The notes beneath the pieces were generated by a model. It had not been told where the DNA came from. It did not search any database and saw only the letters and a list, made by a program, of their open reading frames with translations. The position numbers and the translations under genes are program-made. A stretch of 64,000 nt of DNA. Source: Choristoneura fumiferana (lineage: Eukaryota > Arthropoda > Insecta > Lepidoptera > Tortricidae). This document shows positions 1 through 10,622 of this stretch, in pieces (position 1 is the first letter of the stretch; each line of letters begins with the position of its first letter). Location: the NCBI RefSeq assembly GCF_025370935.1, contig NC_133478.1, positions 15,543,468-15,607,467 on the forward strand, given 5' to 3'.

Positions 1-31
1 AAAACCAAGATTCAAATCTTCATTACTTACC

Positions 32-171
32 CATAGTCAAAATACCATATACGGGACTTATCACGCTATTTTTACACAAGTAATATTTACCTCGACGTTT
101 CGGCAACGTTACAGCTGCCGTGGTCACGAGTAGACTCTCCGTGATAAGTCCCGTATGGTATTTTGACTATG
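32..171. repeat. Foldback MITE, ~140 bp
   Basis: The two ends (about 32-65 and 138-171) are inverted copies of each other, so the element can fold into one long hairpin around a GC-richer centre. It has no coding capacity. This is the form of a non-autonomous DNA transposon (MITE). The superfamily is not assigned. Confidence 0.7.
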
Positions 172-699
172 AGTGAGAATCACGAAAGTTTAAAACTTCA
201 TTACTAACCGCCTAACAATGAAAGGCAAAACAGTTTTTCGATTAAGCTCTTACATAACGTTCCTTAGAGTAGAGCTTAGACTTTGTAAATTCCAAATTTC
301 CGTCTCAAATTTGTCACGTAATAACTCTGTAACGAAGCCGTAGCATTACGAGCGGAATACTGTTCGGGCGGAGCTCAAAGTAAACTTTTAACGAGATTTA
401 GGGTTTATTAAAAAACTGAATCTAGAACTTTTTTAGTTTTACTGATCAGCCGTCCGCTACGCTGCGAGGTGGTTTTGATACTTTTAAAGAATCTCATTTC
501 GAAAGTTTCTTTTGAGCATATTTAAGCCTAGATGTTTTGCGTAACCTACACAAAGTAACGCCTCAATAAACTATACTTTACTGGAAAAATCAACCAATGA
601 GTCAATTAATTCAAGCATCCTGATTTACCTAGATATAAGTAGCTATGGTGTCTTGAGAATTAAAAAACTAACCTAACCATAAAAAAAAATTTTTAGTAC
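172..699. other. No recognisable feature
   Basis: AT-rich sequence with stops in all frames. I see no exon, RNA gene or clear repeat here. Confidence 0.5.
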
Positions 700-935
700 A
701 AGCTTTTTATGCTGACTGTACTTTTGTTGACTGTACTTGCATTGTCACCCAAACTATATTTGCATACCAAATTTCAAGTCGATGCTATTAACCGTTGAAG
801 AGTTCCGTCCTGCGGAGACGATCCTGGCTGAACTACCAGGATGTCAACTAGATTATTGTATTGTCACATGATTTACATAAGTATGCCAAATTTCAAGTCA
901 ATCCGACTACTGGAAGTTGGTCGAACTTCACCCAC
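700..935 (+). repeat. Dispersed repeat family A, copy 1
   Basis: This block closely matches 46110-46370, and shorter remnants occur near 28990-29130, 34950-35000, 55085-55160 and 58920-59000. The shared core has a paired 'ACTGTACTT' start, 'CCAAATTTCAAGTC' twice, and a 'CCTGCGGAGACGATCC'-like stretch. No long ORF is present. It is an interspersed repeat, probably a decayed non-LTR or unclassified element; the family is not known to me. Confidence 0.6.
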
Positions 936-1425
936 AGAAGTGACTTGAAATTTATCACGGATATGTAAGCCACAAAAAGTAGAGTCGGCAAAAAAGTTAG
1001 TAGGTTTTTTTTAAACGAAATCTTATCATCAAAGTTTAAATATCAGCAATTATGTTTTTTGTAATCTCAAAACCTTACTCAAGTTCTAATTAGATGTATT
1101 GTTTGACTCAGATCGCTACGATAACAAACAGCGACTTACCATAAAAAGCATACACGGCATGCCGGCTGTGGCGAGTTGCAACGTTTTTCAGAACTCGCTT
1201 AACGAACTAAAGGGATTTGCCACATTGAATGATTCCAGCATCTCTCGATCCGATCAAAGTGAATGCAGCGCAGCCCTTCACAAAAATTATAGTTTTGTGG
1301 TGAATTCAAATCTTCCAACATAATTGTTGCTTCTGGCCCCAGCTAGTATTATAACAGATTATATTGAATCTAAATGAAATGGTTTATTTGCCAGATAGTG
1401 GTTTAGATGTAATTTTACTTATAAA
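936..1425. other. No supported gene; a short orphan ORF
   Basis: A 74-codon + strand ORF (1099-1323) resembles nothing I know and has no splice or promoter context. I do not call it a gene. Confidence 0.4.
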
Positions 1426-1518
1426 ATACTCAGCGGCACAAAATTTGTCCCACTCTACATACAAAATTATACCTATTACTGCATACATTCGAGGGCCAGA
1501 TTTTTTGCCGCTCAGTAT
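1426..1518. repeat. Short MITE family B, copy 1
   Basis: About 93 bp with inverted ends (ATACTCAGCGGCACAAAAT at the left, a matching GCCGCTCAGTAT end at the right). A second copy in the opposite orientation lies at 17641-17732. Two independent copies with the same termini support a mobile element. Confidence 0.65.
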
Positions 1519-2159
1519 ATTTTATGTTTCTTGAAATGACCACTCTTTTAAATTATCACTTCTTGAAATGGACCATTTATGTATAAATTGGCATTTTCTA
1601 GTACATTTTGACTCTTTCACTTATTTAGGACCCTCCAGACATTTACCCAATCAATTTATGTTTCAGAATTAGGTTAGACGACGAGTGAAGCGAGCGGGAA
1701 TTGTAACGCACGAGCCGAGCGAGCGAAGCGTCAGGCCTAAAAAATAATAATAAAATCACAGATGGGCAGAGTAGATTAATAAAGAACATGAAATTTTCCC
1801 ATTCGCTCATCTGTAATGGAATGGAGATTAATGTTGTAATAAGACCTCATTTAACTCAGTCACATTTTTATGTATTTTTACCGGTTTTCGAGGGATTTTG
1901 TTTGCGTACTTTGGCGCTATAAAAACTTTTTGAGAAAGTTTTTTTTTGTTGATGATCGAAATGGTCTACAAAATAACTGGGTACTTATTAAATATGAAGA
2001 CAAACAAGAGACGTGAACTCTGCAAATTGAAGTCGTTGAGGAATATAACAGACTAGGTTTTACCCGCGACTCTATGCGTGAAAAAAAAATATCAAATTTT
2101 TATCAATTAATTAATTCCCTTTTACGTATTGTGTTTGATAATTGTTTATTTTATGTATT
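1519..2159. other. Unassigned AT-rich sequence
   Basis: No gene seen. A short GC-richer stretch at about 1672-1740 (repeated 'GAGCGAGCGAAGCG'-like motifs) stands out but is unexplained. Confidence 0.4.
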
Positions 2160-2345
2160 ATTATTGTATGTGTTGTAATGCCCCTATATTTTTATAAAGT
2201 TCAAAAGTTGCCTAGAAGCTCTTGCTGTTGCTCTCTGTAGCGATAAGTTCGCCCATTGCTTACCTTAATTTTATTAATTTTGTTTACTTGTTGCTCTGCA
2301 TTGTGTATTATGTGATGTCAATAAAGAGCTATTGTATTCTATTGT
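2160..2345 (+). mobile_element. LINE 3'-end fragment
   Basis: Sequence ending in an AATAAAG/TATTGTATTCTATTGTA-type tail, preceded by a stretch found at the 3' ends of insect non-LTR retrotransposons ('gcctagaagctcttgctg', 'gataagttcgcccattg'). Related 3'-end pieces in the opposite orientation lie at 4250-4360 and 11055-11170. There is no coding part, so this is a 5'-truncated copy. Confidence 0.55.
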
Positions 2346-3292
2346 AGTATTATAGCTTTACTAATAGAAATTTCTGGTGCCCATGGCAACTCGTAACTCC
2401 ATGAGGCACTTCAAATAATCCCCTATTTCGCATAGTAATTATTCGATTAAAAAGTCAGCCAATTCACTCCCTTAACTACTTATCAATGCGCACTCCGATT
2501 GCTTATAAAGCGGTCTTCCAAACTGTTTAGTATTCCTGATGATGACAAACTTAATTCTCCGGAAACCATCGACTCACCTGAAAACCATCGTGCTAAGTAC
2601 GTTTTAACAGCTTTAAACCAAGCAAAAGAATAATTAAGAAAGCTATTACGGGGACACTCAAAGATGTAATTTATCCTCATTTAGGTAATGTCGGCGGCAG
2701 CATTAATCACCTCTTGCTCCATTAGTGCTGGAATTACGTTTTACGGACATTTTGATTTTAATGTTTAATTTTCTAAACGAATTTCCCTGGGAGGGAAAAT
2801 TTAAACAACAATATACATTGATTGCGCACGGAACTTTTTACGGGGTGTAGATTTATTTTTGTGGGACGGTGATTTTGGGTCAAATGACGCTGTTCTGGAG
2901 ATTAAATGGTGAGACATCGAGGAAATATTGTTATTGGTAGGAGTTTTGTAAAATTTTCCACGCGCGATTGCTTCTAAGGTTCCTTTTCTATTTTTTTAAG
3001 CCCCGACCGAATGAGAATAATGTATAAGCATAGACATAGTTCTAGCGTTTAGTGTAACTGAAATACTTACGCCTTTCATGGCTTAACTGTCAACGGCTTA
3101 TTGAAAGACGTTATATACTTGATAAACGTACCTACATACTTAGATACGGTTTGTTTAATGAAATTACTAAAAAATAGATACATTTTTATAAAACTGGAGT
3201 AAAACCAAATTTTATCCAAAGAAATAAGAGGTTATATGTTAACAAACGATCAGGAGTAGGTAGTTGAGGTGTCTTTTTTGTTTGAATAACCT
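2346..3292. other. Unassigned AT-rich sequence
   Basis: No exon or recognisable element. The 65-codon - strand ORF at 2483-2680 lacks support. Confidence 0.4.
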
Positions 3293-3425
3293 ATCCCCAG
3301 CGCAGCGTAGGACGTCCATCAACGAGATGGACGGATGACTTGGATAAAACCGCGGGTTTACGGTGTATGCAGGCCGCTTCTAACTGGAGGTCTATGGGAG
3401 AGGATTATGTCTAACAATAGACGTC
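3293..3425 (+). mobile_element. RTE-type LINE fragment (C-terminal coding end)
   Basis: One + strand frame reads ..QRSVGRPSTRWTDDLDKTAG.. and then a WRSMGEDYVQQ-like end. In insect RTE-like non-LTR retrotransposons the motif 'GRPxxRWxDDL' lies near the C-terminus of the endonuclease/reverse transcriptase polyprotein. Only this tail remains; reverse transcriptase is missing upstream, so it is a 5'-truncated copy. Confidence 0.7.
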
Positions 3426-4249
3426 CCACGGCTGATATGATGATAACCCATCCACCAGTTCCAACCATACCTTTTTCCCTTGGCAACACAAAACGGCCTG
3501 ACATCACAAAACGAGCTTTTCCCATCACACAGCACGAGTTCCGTTATGTTGCATTAAAGCAATATTTAAGGGTTATCATACGCCAGATCACACTGAAATG
3601 GAGCCGACGTATCTCGCATGATTTATCATTCGAATTCAAATCATCGTCCCGAAACAATGCGACACGCCGCCCGTAACGAAGCGTCACAAAAACTGTACAG
3701 ACCAGTAATCCGCCAGCAGAGTTCGTTATGTTTAATGAAGGTAGATTTACATAATCGTTTTTAAGCCGGTAAGCCTAGTGGGTTAAAAGGCTTATGAAAA
3801 CGCTCCTAGGAATGTAAAGATGAATCTACGCTTTGATGTTTCAGTCGCAGCTGCATGCAGATGCACTGGCGGATGTTTGAACTACTTTAATAGTACTTTT
3901 CCGTCTCTGATGGAGTATGTATTTCAAAGAATCTAGCTTAATACTTAAAATGAAGAAGTTGTTTGTTACTCAGTCATAAAGAAACGTTTGAATATGGAAT
4001 TTGTCACGGAGGTAGTTTAACCGGGAAAGAGCCTAGGATAGTTTTCAATTTGAAAAATAGTACAGTCCCTGCGGAACGAGTTAAAGGAATTCTTTGTCAC
4101 GGGAAACAGCTAATCCTTACTTATACTATTAATACGAAAATGAGTACGTTGATATGCCAAAGACTACAAGAAGAACAGGAAATCTTAAAATTCCATCTTA
4201 TATACTGACTGACTAAAAATAAAAAGTAGTTTCTGCGAAATTGCTTACA
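3426..4249. other. Unassigned sequence
   Basis: No coding region with support. Two short + ORFs (up to 113 codons) show no recognisable domain. Confidence 0.35.
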
Positions 4250-4362
4250 TTTTTGTATTGTATAGCTCTTTATTGTACATAAAACATGTTAAAATAACTG
4301 TTAACAAGAGAAAAAGATGTACAAAGGCGAACTTATCCCTTAAAGGGATATAATCCAGTTAA
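4250..4362 (-). mobile_element. LINE 3'-end fragment
   Basis: Reverse-strand 3' tail (CTTTATTGTACATAAAAC when read on +) followed by 'AACAAGAGAAAAAGATGTACAAAGGCGAAC'-type sequence, here broken into short matches. The same arrangement recurs at 11055-11170. Non-coding, 5' truncated. Confidence 0.5.
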
Positions 4363-4604
4363 TCTTTGAACGATTGAAAGGACATCAGAAACAAGAGTGG
4401 ACACTACAATGAAAAGATAAAAGGACCGAAATTTTCAATTCACCAAAACAATAAGAAAATAAGATTGTTTTTTTTTTTCAATGGAATGCCGAAAAAGTTT
4501 GAGGGCTTACGGCATAGATGTCGCTAGCGTCGCTGCTTAAGTGACTAAGTAAGAAACACAAGCTGAGATATGAGGTGCATAGGGAAATTCGTGTCGGTAC
4601 CGTT

Positions 4605-4740
4605 GACCATCAGTGGTGTAGCGGTATAGCACGCGTACGGATTACCGAGGACCTGGGTTCGATTCCAGTGATGGTCTTATTTTTCTGTTTTTTCTGTGCA
4701 TCTATATTTCAGTTTGTAATTTCAAATAAGAAAATAATCA
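4605..4740 (+). mobile_element. tRNA-derived SINE, family C copy 1
   Basis: Positions 4605-4676 form a 72-nt tRNA-like head: an acceptor-like pairing (GACCATC with GATGGTC), a box A-like AGTGGTGTAGCGGT and a near-consensus box B GGTTCGATTCC. It continues into a tail (TTTTCTGTGCATC..CAGTTTGTAATTTC) that a true tRNA gene would not have. Related copies lie at 55645-55785 (+) and 22824-22905 (-). The anticodon loop lacks the expected T33, so I call a SINE, not a tRNA gene. Confidence 0.7.
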
Positions 4741-4749
4741 AAAGTATTT

Positions 4750-5235
4750 TTAGGAATAACGTTCGATTCTAAACTACAGTGGGGACCTCACGTCACAACA
4801 ATCGCGGGTAGATTGAGCTCTGCTACTTTTACAGTTTGGAAAATACGGCAGATAACCGATGTGGCGACGGCACGGTTGGTGTATTTTGCTTACTTTAATA
4901 GCATTATTTCGTACGGCCTTATTTTATGGGGATCAGCTGCAGACATGTCATTTTTATCTTACGAAAGAGAGCAATTAGATCAATTTAATTTGAAGACGCG
5001 TGAATCTTTAAGATCTTTTTTTAAGGAAACAGGTATCCTAACCTAACCCTGGCTAAAACCAAAAAGTAGTTTTTAGGAAATTGCATACTTTTTTATAATA
5101 AAATTCCAAAAAATATTACAATAAAACGGATACAAAATTCAGATCAATGGTAAAGAAGACATTAAATATCTAAGGCGTATTATAAAGTGAATGATTATAT
5201 CATGGACAGGGATATTTGGAAATAATTCCGATCCG
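4750..5235 (+). mobile_element. Jockey-like LINE, C-terminal RT fragment and 3' end
   Basis: The frame from about 4755 reads LQWGPHVTTIAGRLSSATF..ITDVATARLVYFAYFNSIISYGLILWG, a stretch typical of the C-terminal thumb/connection of Jockey-clade reverse transcriptases. After about 4945 the frame is disrupted by a small deletion and stops. The non-coding 3' part (5045-5235) matches, in inverse orientation, the element at 25541-25975, including the KAYYKVNDYIMDRDIWK-encoding end. It is degenerate and stops at a GT/GC microsatellite. Confidence 0.75.
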
Positions 5236-5239
5236 CATT

Positions 5240-5284
5240 GGCGTGCGTGCGTGCGTGCGTGCGATCGTGCGTGAGTGTGTGTGC

Positions 5285-5341
<57 letters not shown>

Positions 5342-5404
5342 CGTGCGTGCGTGTGTGTGTGTGTGTGTGTGTGCGTGTGTGTGCGTGTGTGCGTGCGTGC
5401 GTGC
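5240..5404. repeat. GCGT/GT microsatellite
   Basis: About 165 bp of (GCGT)n and (GT)n repeats. The ORFs over it on both strands are low-complexity artefacts. Confidence 0.95.
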
Positions 5405-5709
5405 TTAATAGTGTAACCCAATTTTTTATACGTAATAAAGACTTGTTTTTTTTTTCAACCAGTTATACTTCATGTGAGTTTTTGCGAATAGTAAATAAAT
5501 GTTTCTTTCTTTCTAATACTTTTGTTGCGCAAGTTCATATCAATAAACTCAAAACAATTACTTTGCTCACCCGCGACCTTATCAGAAGTACGTCTATACA
5601 ACAACTAGAATTACAGCCAGTGTGGAGGTGGAGGAGGTGCATGAACACACATTTGTTGCATCGACGTAGTAGGTAATAGTTATTAGTTCAATAAAATATA
5701 GGGTAATTA

Positions 5710-5965
5710 AGGGCGACGTGGTTAGATAACCTGACTACGAAACTTGAGGTCCCGGGATTGATCCCCCGGCTGGGGCAGATATTTGTATGAACAATAAAAA
5801 TGTTTGTTCTCGGGTCTTTGATGTTTAATGTGTAAGTATTTAAATATGTATTTATCTATATCAATTATGTTTATCCGTTGCCAAGTGTCCATAGTACAAG
5901 CTTTTCTTTGCTTAGTTTGGGACTAAGTAAATTGGTGTCAATTGTCCCATGATATTTATTTATTT
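5710..5965 (+). mobile_element. tRNA-derived SINE, family D copy 1
   Basis: The head has a box B-like motif (GGTCCCGGGATTGATCCCC). The body runs through 'GTTTATCCGTTGCC' and 'AAGCTTTTCTTTGC' to an end TGTCCCATGATATTTATTTA. Copies of the same body occur on the - strand at 7476-7762 and 38761-38975. Orientation, tRNA-like head and shared 3' end support a SINE. Confidence 0.8.
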
Positions 5966-5967
5966 AC

Positions 5968-6195
5968 TAGCTTTTGCCCGCGGCTCCGCCTGCGTGGTAA
6001 TCGATTAACGCGCGCTGTTCCCTCGGGAACTGTGCATTTTTCCTGGATAAAAAGTAACCTATGTCACTTTCGGGCCCATAACCTATCTCTATGCCAAAAA
6101 TCACGTCGATCCGTCGCTCCGTTACGGCGTGAAAGACGGACAAACACACAAACATACAAACACACTTTCGTATTTATAATATTAGTATGGATTAC
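5968..6195 (+). mobile_element. Decayed RTE-like non-LTR fragment
   Basis: This sequence has the 'CCCGCGGCTCCGCCTGCGTGG' to 'AAAAAGTAACCTATGT' to 'ATAATATTAGTATGGAT' order commonly seen at 3' ends of lepidopteran RTE-type retrotransposon relics. A related relic lies at about 48895-49020. The overlapping ORFs on both strands are not genes. Confidence 0.6.
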
Positions 6196-7475
6196 CTTCT
6201 TGCGTTTAGTAAGACCACTGTAATGGATAGGGTCACCGTGGGGCGGTGAAAGTTTCCCTTAATTGCATACGGCTAAAATCAAGTAATGGGAAATTAATTA
6301 ATGAGACTTCAGGGCGTGAATCGATTATATCCCGGAGCAACGGATCCACCCAGAATTTATTTGTAAAAGGCGCCAGGTGTCTTCGTCCACAAACGAATGA
6401 TGTGATTAAATAAAATGTAAGACTTTTAAGTTAATATTGGTTTATTCCATTAAAAGGAACACACACAGTTACAAAAGTGACTTAGTTTTTTAGAAAAGCA
6501 CTTCTTAAATTAAAACACACTGAAAGCAATGGGGTTCGGATTCCCTCGACATTCATATCCACAAAGGTAAAAATATAAAAATGAAATAAGGTCGTGCGAT
6601 CACCACGCCAAGCTATTAACGGGTACGTATGAAATGCGTAAGGTAGGTTCCGAAACCACAGTACTACTATCAGCTACTTAGAATTACAACCAAAAAATAC
6701 TTGTTTAAAATATGGAATTTGGAAATGTTGATAGATGAGAATTTGTGCATATTATAAAGATCTGTACATGTTTAACGTAAACTTGAAATATTTATGTCTT
6801 GAGCGTCAGGTTGTGACTGATAAGTAATAGCGGCCACGTGCCGAGGTCGCCATTTCGCCTGGGACGTGACGGCAGGACCCCTTGAGATGTTTGATAAAAT
6901 GGTACATGTTATATTAGGTAATTGTAGACTTTATTAAAAAAAATCCTTTTATGAATTAGGTCAGGCGGAAGATAGGTAGTTTGACTTTGTTATGTGTTTA
7001 GAGTCACTTTGGCATTTAAAAGTAAAAAAAATACCTACCAAGCAAAATATTGTTAGAGTACTTGTAAAAACGAGCAAAAACCTTTTAGAAATAAAAATAA
7101 AATAATCTAACATTAATCATGCATGATTGAACTATAATTCTTCAGTAAACTACGAACTCTATTAAGATAAAATAGTTGCAACAAGTCGCAAAAAAAGTTG
7201 AATTCATTATATTGAAGATCGACGTGTCTAATTTGTCGATGTATTTCAATATTCTTTTGAACTTTGATACAGATATTACTCGTCTATATTTTAACTTTGT
7301 TTTAAGGATTAATTAGTAAAAATAGCATAAATGGATCCCGTAATAGTTTCGCCATGTCTGTCTGTACATCCGTGGCTTAACTCTGAGACTTAGCTTAGAA
7401 TTAAAAAGCTATTGTTTGGCATGGGTGTACTGTACAATTGTACATCATAATCATACCAACAAGTGGTAGAATTAT
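6196..7475. other. Unassigned sequence
   Basis: No gene or clear element recognised over 1.28 kb. It is AT-rich and has no ORF of note. Confidence 0.4.
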
Positions 7476-7762
7476 AAATAAATAAATATCATGGGACACT
7501 TGACACCAATTGACCTAGTCCTAAAACTAAGCAAAGCTTGTACTATGGATACTAGGCAACGGATAAACATACTTGTATAGATAAATACATACTTAAATAT
7601 TAAACACCCAAAACCCGAGAACAAACATTCGTATTATGCATACAAATATCTGCCCGGCCGGAGATCGAACCTGGGACCTCAAGCTTCGTATCCAGGTTCG
7701 AACGTAGTGGTATATTATCTTTGGCCAGGTTCTCTGACCACTTGGCTATCCGGTCGTCTAAA
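7476..7762 (-). mobile_element. tRNA-derived SINE, family D copy 2 (longest)
   Basis: Reverse-strand copy of the element at 5710-5965. Its 3' end (TAAATATCATGGGACACTTG on +) is at the left and its tRNA-like head (GATCGAACCTGGGACCTC, box B region) at the right. It extends further into the tRNA-like 5' part than the other copies, ending near 7762. Confidence 0.8.
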
Positions 7763-8989
7763 GCGGTATTAAATTCACAAAATAAATTGTACCTCCCCTA
7801 AACGTATTGCGGGGTTGATTTTTATCTTTAGGTGTGGGGTGGCGTATGTTACCGCATTTTTTGATTCAGGAATTTGTTTTATAAAAAATTAAGACGAGAC
7901 ATAATTTGATTTTTAAGTATTGTGAGCATAGTAGATAAAGTGTGTAACACTTGTTTGTAAAAAAAAAAAAATAATAATATTATAACTGTTTATTTCATAA
8001 CAATATTACAATTAGTTAAGTGATATTCCTAGCTAATCTTTATTTTTAAAGATTTGTGATATGGTATTTATTTGTTATCGATATCCCAGCGAATCGGAAG
8101 TTGAAAAAAAATATATTACTGAAATTTTGTCGATTGATTTGAAATCCGTGCACTCCGTCTACATGCTACCAATTTTTCACAAACGTTAGTCATGTTGTTT
8201 ATATTAATAAATTGGGATAAATGTAATGTTCGACGAAACCTAACATTGAATATTTGCCGCATATTAGTTTTAAGTATTAATGTGTGCATTTGCAGGACGT
8301 CATGGACTGACTTAAGCAACTGCCAGATCCTTTTGAAATGTGTACATGACTTTACAGTGAAATAAATAAGCCCTACACTACGCGAGAATCGACACGTATT
8401 GGACTAAATCAAGTTTAAAAAAAAAACAAACCATTTAGCGTGCTATAGACAGCTATTTACGCTTCTAAGAAAAAAGACTTAATTTCACAAATAGAATTCC
8501 AGCAAATACTGTCACAAACACGAAAGTTTTCAATAACATAAAACGAAGCAACAACTTAATAAAACTGAATTTTCTCATAACACAATTTATCTTCGAATAA
8601 AGTATCGAAAACTTTTTATAATCATTATAAAGTTCGGATTGAGGAAATGTGTCGACCGGGGCCCGGGGTGTTAAATAACCGACCATTTTCAAGTTTTCTT
8701 CAGTATTTTGCATGATTGGTTCCAGTGAGTTATTATGAAAATTCAATTGCTATTAGTAATTGGTGCCAATTTGTCCAACGGGTGTTTTGCCAGCAATTAA
8801 TCTTTTAGGATTACTTCGTTGCTTGCCCGTTCGGTAGGACAGCTTAATGTTTTTAATTTTTATTCCCATGTTCTTATTAATAATCTCAAGATCTGCAGCT
8901 ACAAATGTGAGCCATCAAAAATCCGGATTGGCATCCGATAATGTGAAAAATTCCTAGTTCGTACGCAGTTTATGTTACAAAACGGTAAA
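7763..8989. other. Unassigned sequence
   Basis: AT-rich. Two - strand ORFs (8116-8319 and 8465-8746, 67 and 93 codons) have no recognisable domain or splice context. I do not call genes. Confidence 0.4.
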
Positions 8990-9205
8990 ACTGTGCTAGC
9001 CGCCACAAACATAGCGGACGGGCCTCATCGCTCGAAGAACAGATGACCGTTGGCGGAGAAAAGCCCTCGAGGGGCAACCACGAACCGAAAGACGAATCGT
9101 TGGCAGGCCTCCCACTAGATGGACGTCGGTCATTGTGGCATTCTAAGGGGGAAGCGTTTGTTCGGCAGCGTACGTCTTCCGGCTGGTGATGATGGTGATG
9201 ATAAA
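8990..9205 (+). mobile_element. LINE fragment with GRPPTRWT motif
   Basis: A + strand frame reads WRRKALEGQPRTERRIVGRP and continues PTRWT, a conserved stretch near the C-terminus of a group of lepidopteran non-LTR retrotransposons. A 3' tail of GATGATGATGGTGATGATAAA follows. Only the terminal part remains. A shorter related tail is in the CEP164 intron at about 60945-61005. Confidence 0.65.
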
Positions 9206-9715
9206 GATCCACATATAGAGATGTGAGCCTTCATAAACCGACATCCTACATCCGCAAAATTTTGATACTGGCTACAAGCATAGCGTGTAGCACTACAAGA
9301 GATATGTTGCAATAGAAACCTCTTTATCATTTCCACTTACACAAATAAGCCGCAGCCGATTTGGTGAAATGTAACCCTCAGGGCGTTTTGCTTAGTTCAG
9401 TGCCAGAAGGGACATTATGTCCCCAATTCATACTTACCCAGAATCTGTTACAATTTTGAGAATTAATTATAAATTGCTTTTTCTTTTTTATGAAATGATT
9501 TTGACAAATTCTGAACATACTGTCTGTCGACTTTTCACACTCCTCACAGCTTATGCGATAAATATTTCTATTTCCAATTAAATGTTCAAAAATTGTAGAT
9601 AGATCTCAAGAAAAAAAATGAAATCCCTATGTATATATATATACACTATTAATAGGTAAAGACGTACTTAAACTTTGTTTGTAATAGATAGAGGGTAAAT
9701 TCCAAAACATTTTGC
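9206..9715. other. Unassigned sequence
   Basis: No feature recognised. Confidence 0.35.
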
Positions 9716-9975
9716 AGGTCCGCCCGGATTGCTACCACCATCTTTCTCGCTAATCCTGCCGTGAAGCAGCAGTGCTTTCACTGTTGTGTTTCGGCGTGGA
9801 GAGTAAGACAGCCGGTGAAATTACTGGCACTTGAGGTATCCCATCTTAGGCCTTTAAGTTGGCAACGCATCTGCAATACCCCTGGTGTTGCAGGTATTTA
9901 TGGGCGGTGGTGATCTCTTACCACCAGGAGACCCACTTGCTCGTTTGCCATCCAGTCGAATAAAATAAAAAAACA
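9716..9975 (+). mobile_element. LINE-type 3'-end repeat, family E copy 1
   Basis: Sequence from AGGTCCGCCCGGATTG to a (AATAAAATAAAA) tail. Other copies: 31840-32072 (+) and 27480-27665 (-). The copies share the 'GGGCGGTGGTGATCTCTTACC' and 'GACAGCCGGTGAAATTACTGG' blocks and an A-rich end, as expected for 5'-truncated non-LTR or SINE copies. A short start of the same unit is at 13880-13917. Confidence 0.7.
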
Positions 9976-10120
9976 TTTAACTCTGACAGGTTGGTCGGGA
10001 GCCCCGTGATGTATTTGATAGCACGCTTGGCGCGTATCGCCAATACTTATAGATACGAGTTGAAATCTCGTTAACTCAACAATATACCTACAGTGTGTTA
10101 CCAGCACCCAGGTTTTTTTA

Positions 10121-10417
10121 AGGGGACGTTAAAGTAACGTATTTCTGTAACTTAACCATGACATTTATTTAATTAATAAACTGAAATTAAGACTGTTAAC
10201 TTTCTAACAAAGTAAGTAGTTTCTGCCATTACAGCAAAGTAAATTGACAAGTAAGTGTAAATGACAGCCGACAGATACTTTGATTATTACTTGTCATGTT
10301 ACTTTGCTGTACATTGCTGGCAATTATAATTTTGTTAGAAAGTTAACAAAGTCTGAATTTTAGTTTATTAATTAAATTAATGTCATGCAGAAATATGTTA
10401 AGTACTTTAATCCCCCT
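10121..10417. repeat. Long foldback MITE, ~300 bp
   Basis: Left arm 10121-10206 and right arm 10333-10417 are inverted copies, including the AATTAATAAACT / AGTTTATTAATT and GTTAACTTTCTAACAAA / TTTGTTAGAAAGTTAAC pairs. An inner pair (ACAGCAAAGTAA / TTACTTTGCTGT) extends the hairpin almost to the centre. No coding capacity. Confidence 0.8.
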
Positions 10418-10534
10418 TTACAAAAAGCCAGGCTGCCGGTACCACACTGTATAGGGTATGTAGGTTTCGTATCAATTAAAGGGTTACCCTATTTCTCTGA
10501 TCATCAAAATGTATATCATTTTTTCAAATTGCTA

Positions 10535-10622
10535 AAAGTGGCTCCGGAGCGGTAACGTTTCGTGTGCTCTGCCTACCCCATTCGGGAATACGGGCGTGAT
10601 GTTTGTGTGTGTGTATATCATT
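10535..10622. repeat. Short interspersed repeat fragment
   Basis: The stretch 'GTTTCGTGTGCTCTGCCTAC' followed by a GGGAATACGGGCGTGAT end and GT-rich tail is one I recognise as common in lepidopteran DNA. It is probably a retroelement 3' end. Confidence 0.4.

Noticed and set aside
4605..4676. A functional tRNA gene
   Set aside because: Anticodon loop lacks T33, the stem pairing is imperfect, and the sequence continues into a tail repeated at 22824 and 55645; SINE is the better call.
5200..5676. Overlapping ORFs on both strands rich in Cys/Val or Thr/His
   Set aside because: They are translations of the GT/GC microsatellite, not proteins.
5942..6223. Overlapping + and - ORFs around 5.97-6.16 kb
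   Set aside because: Both fall in a decayed RTE-like repeat with the common ATAATATTAGTATGGAT end.
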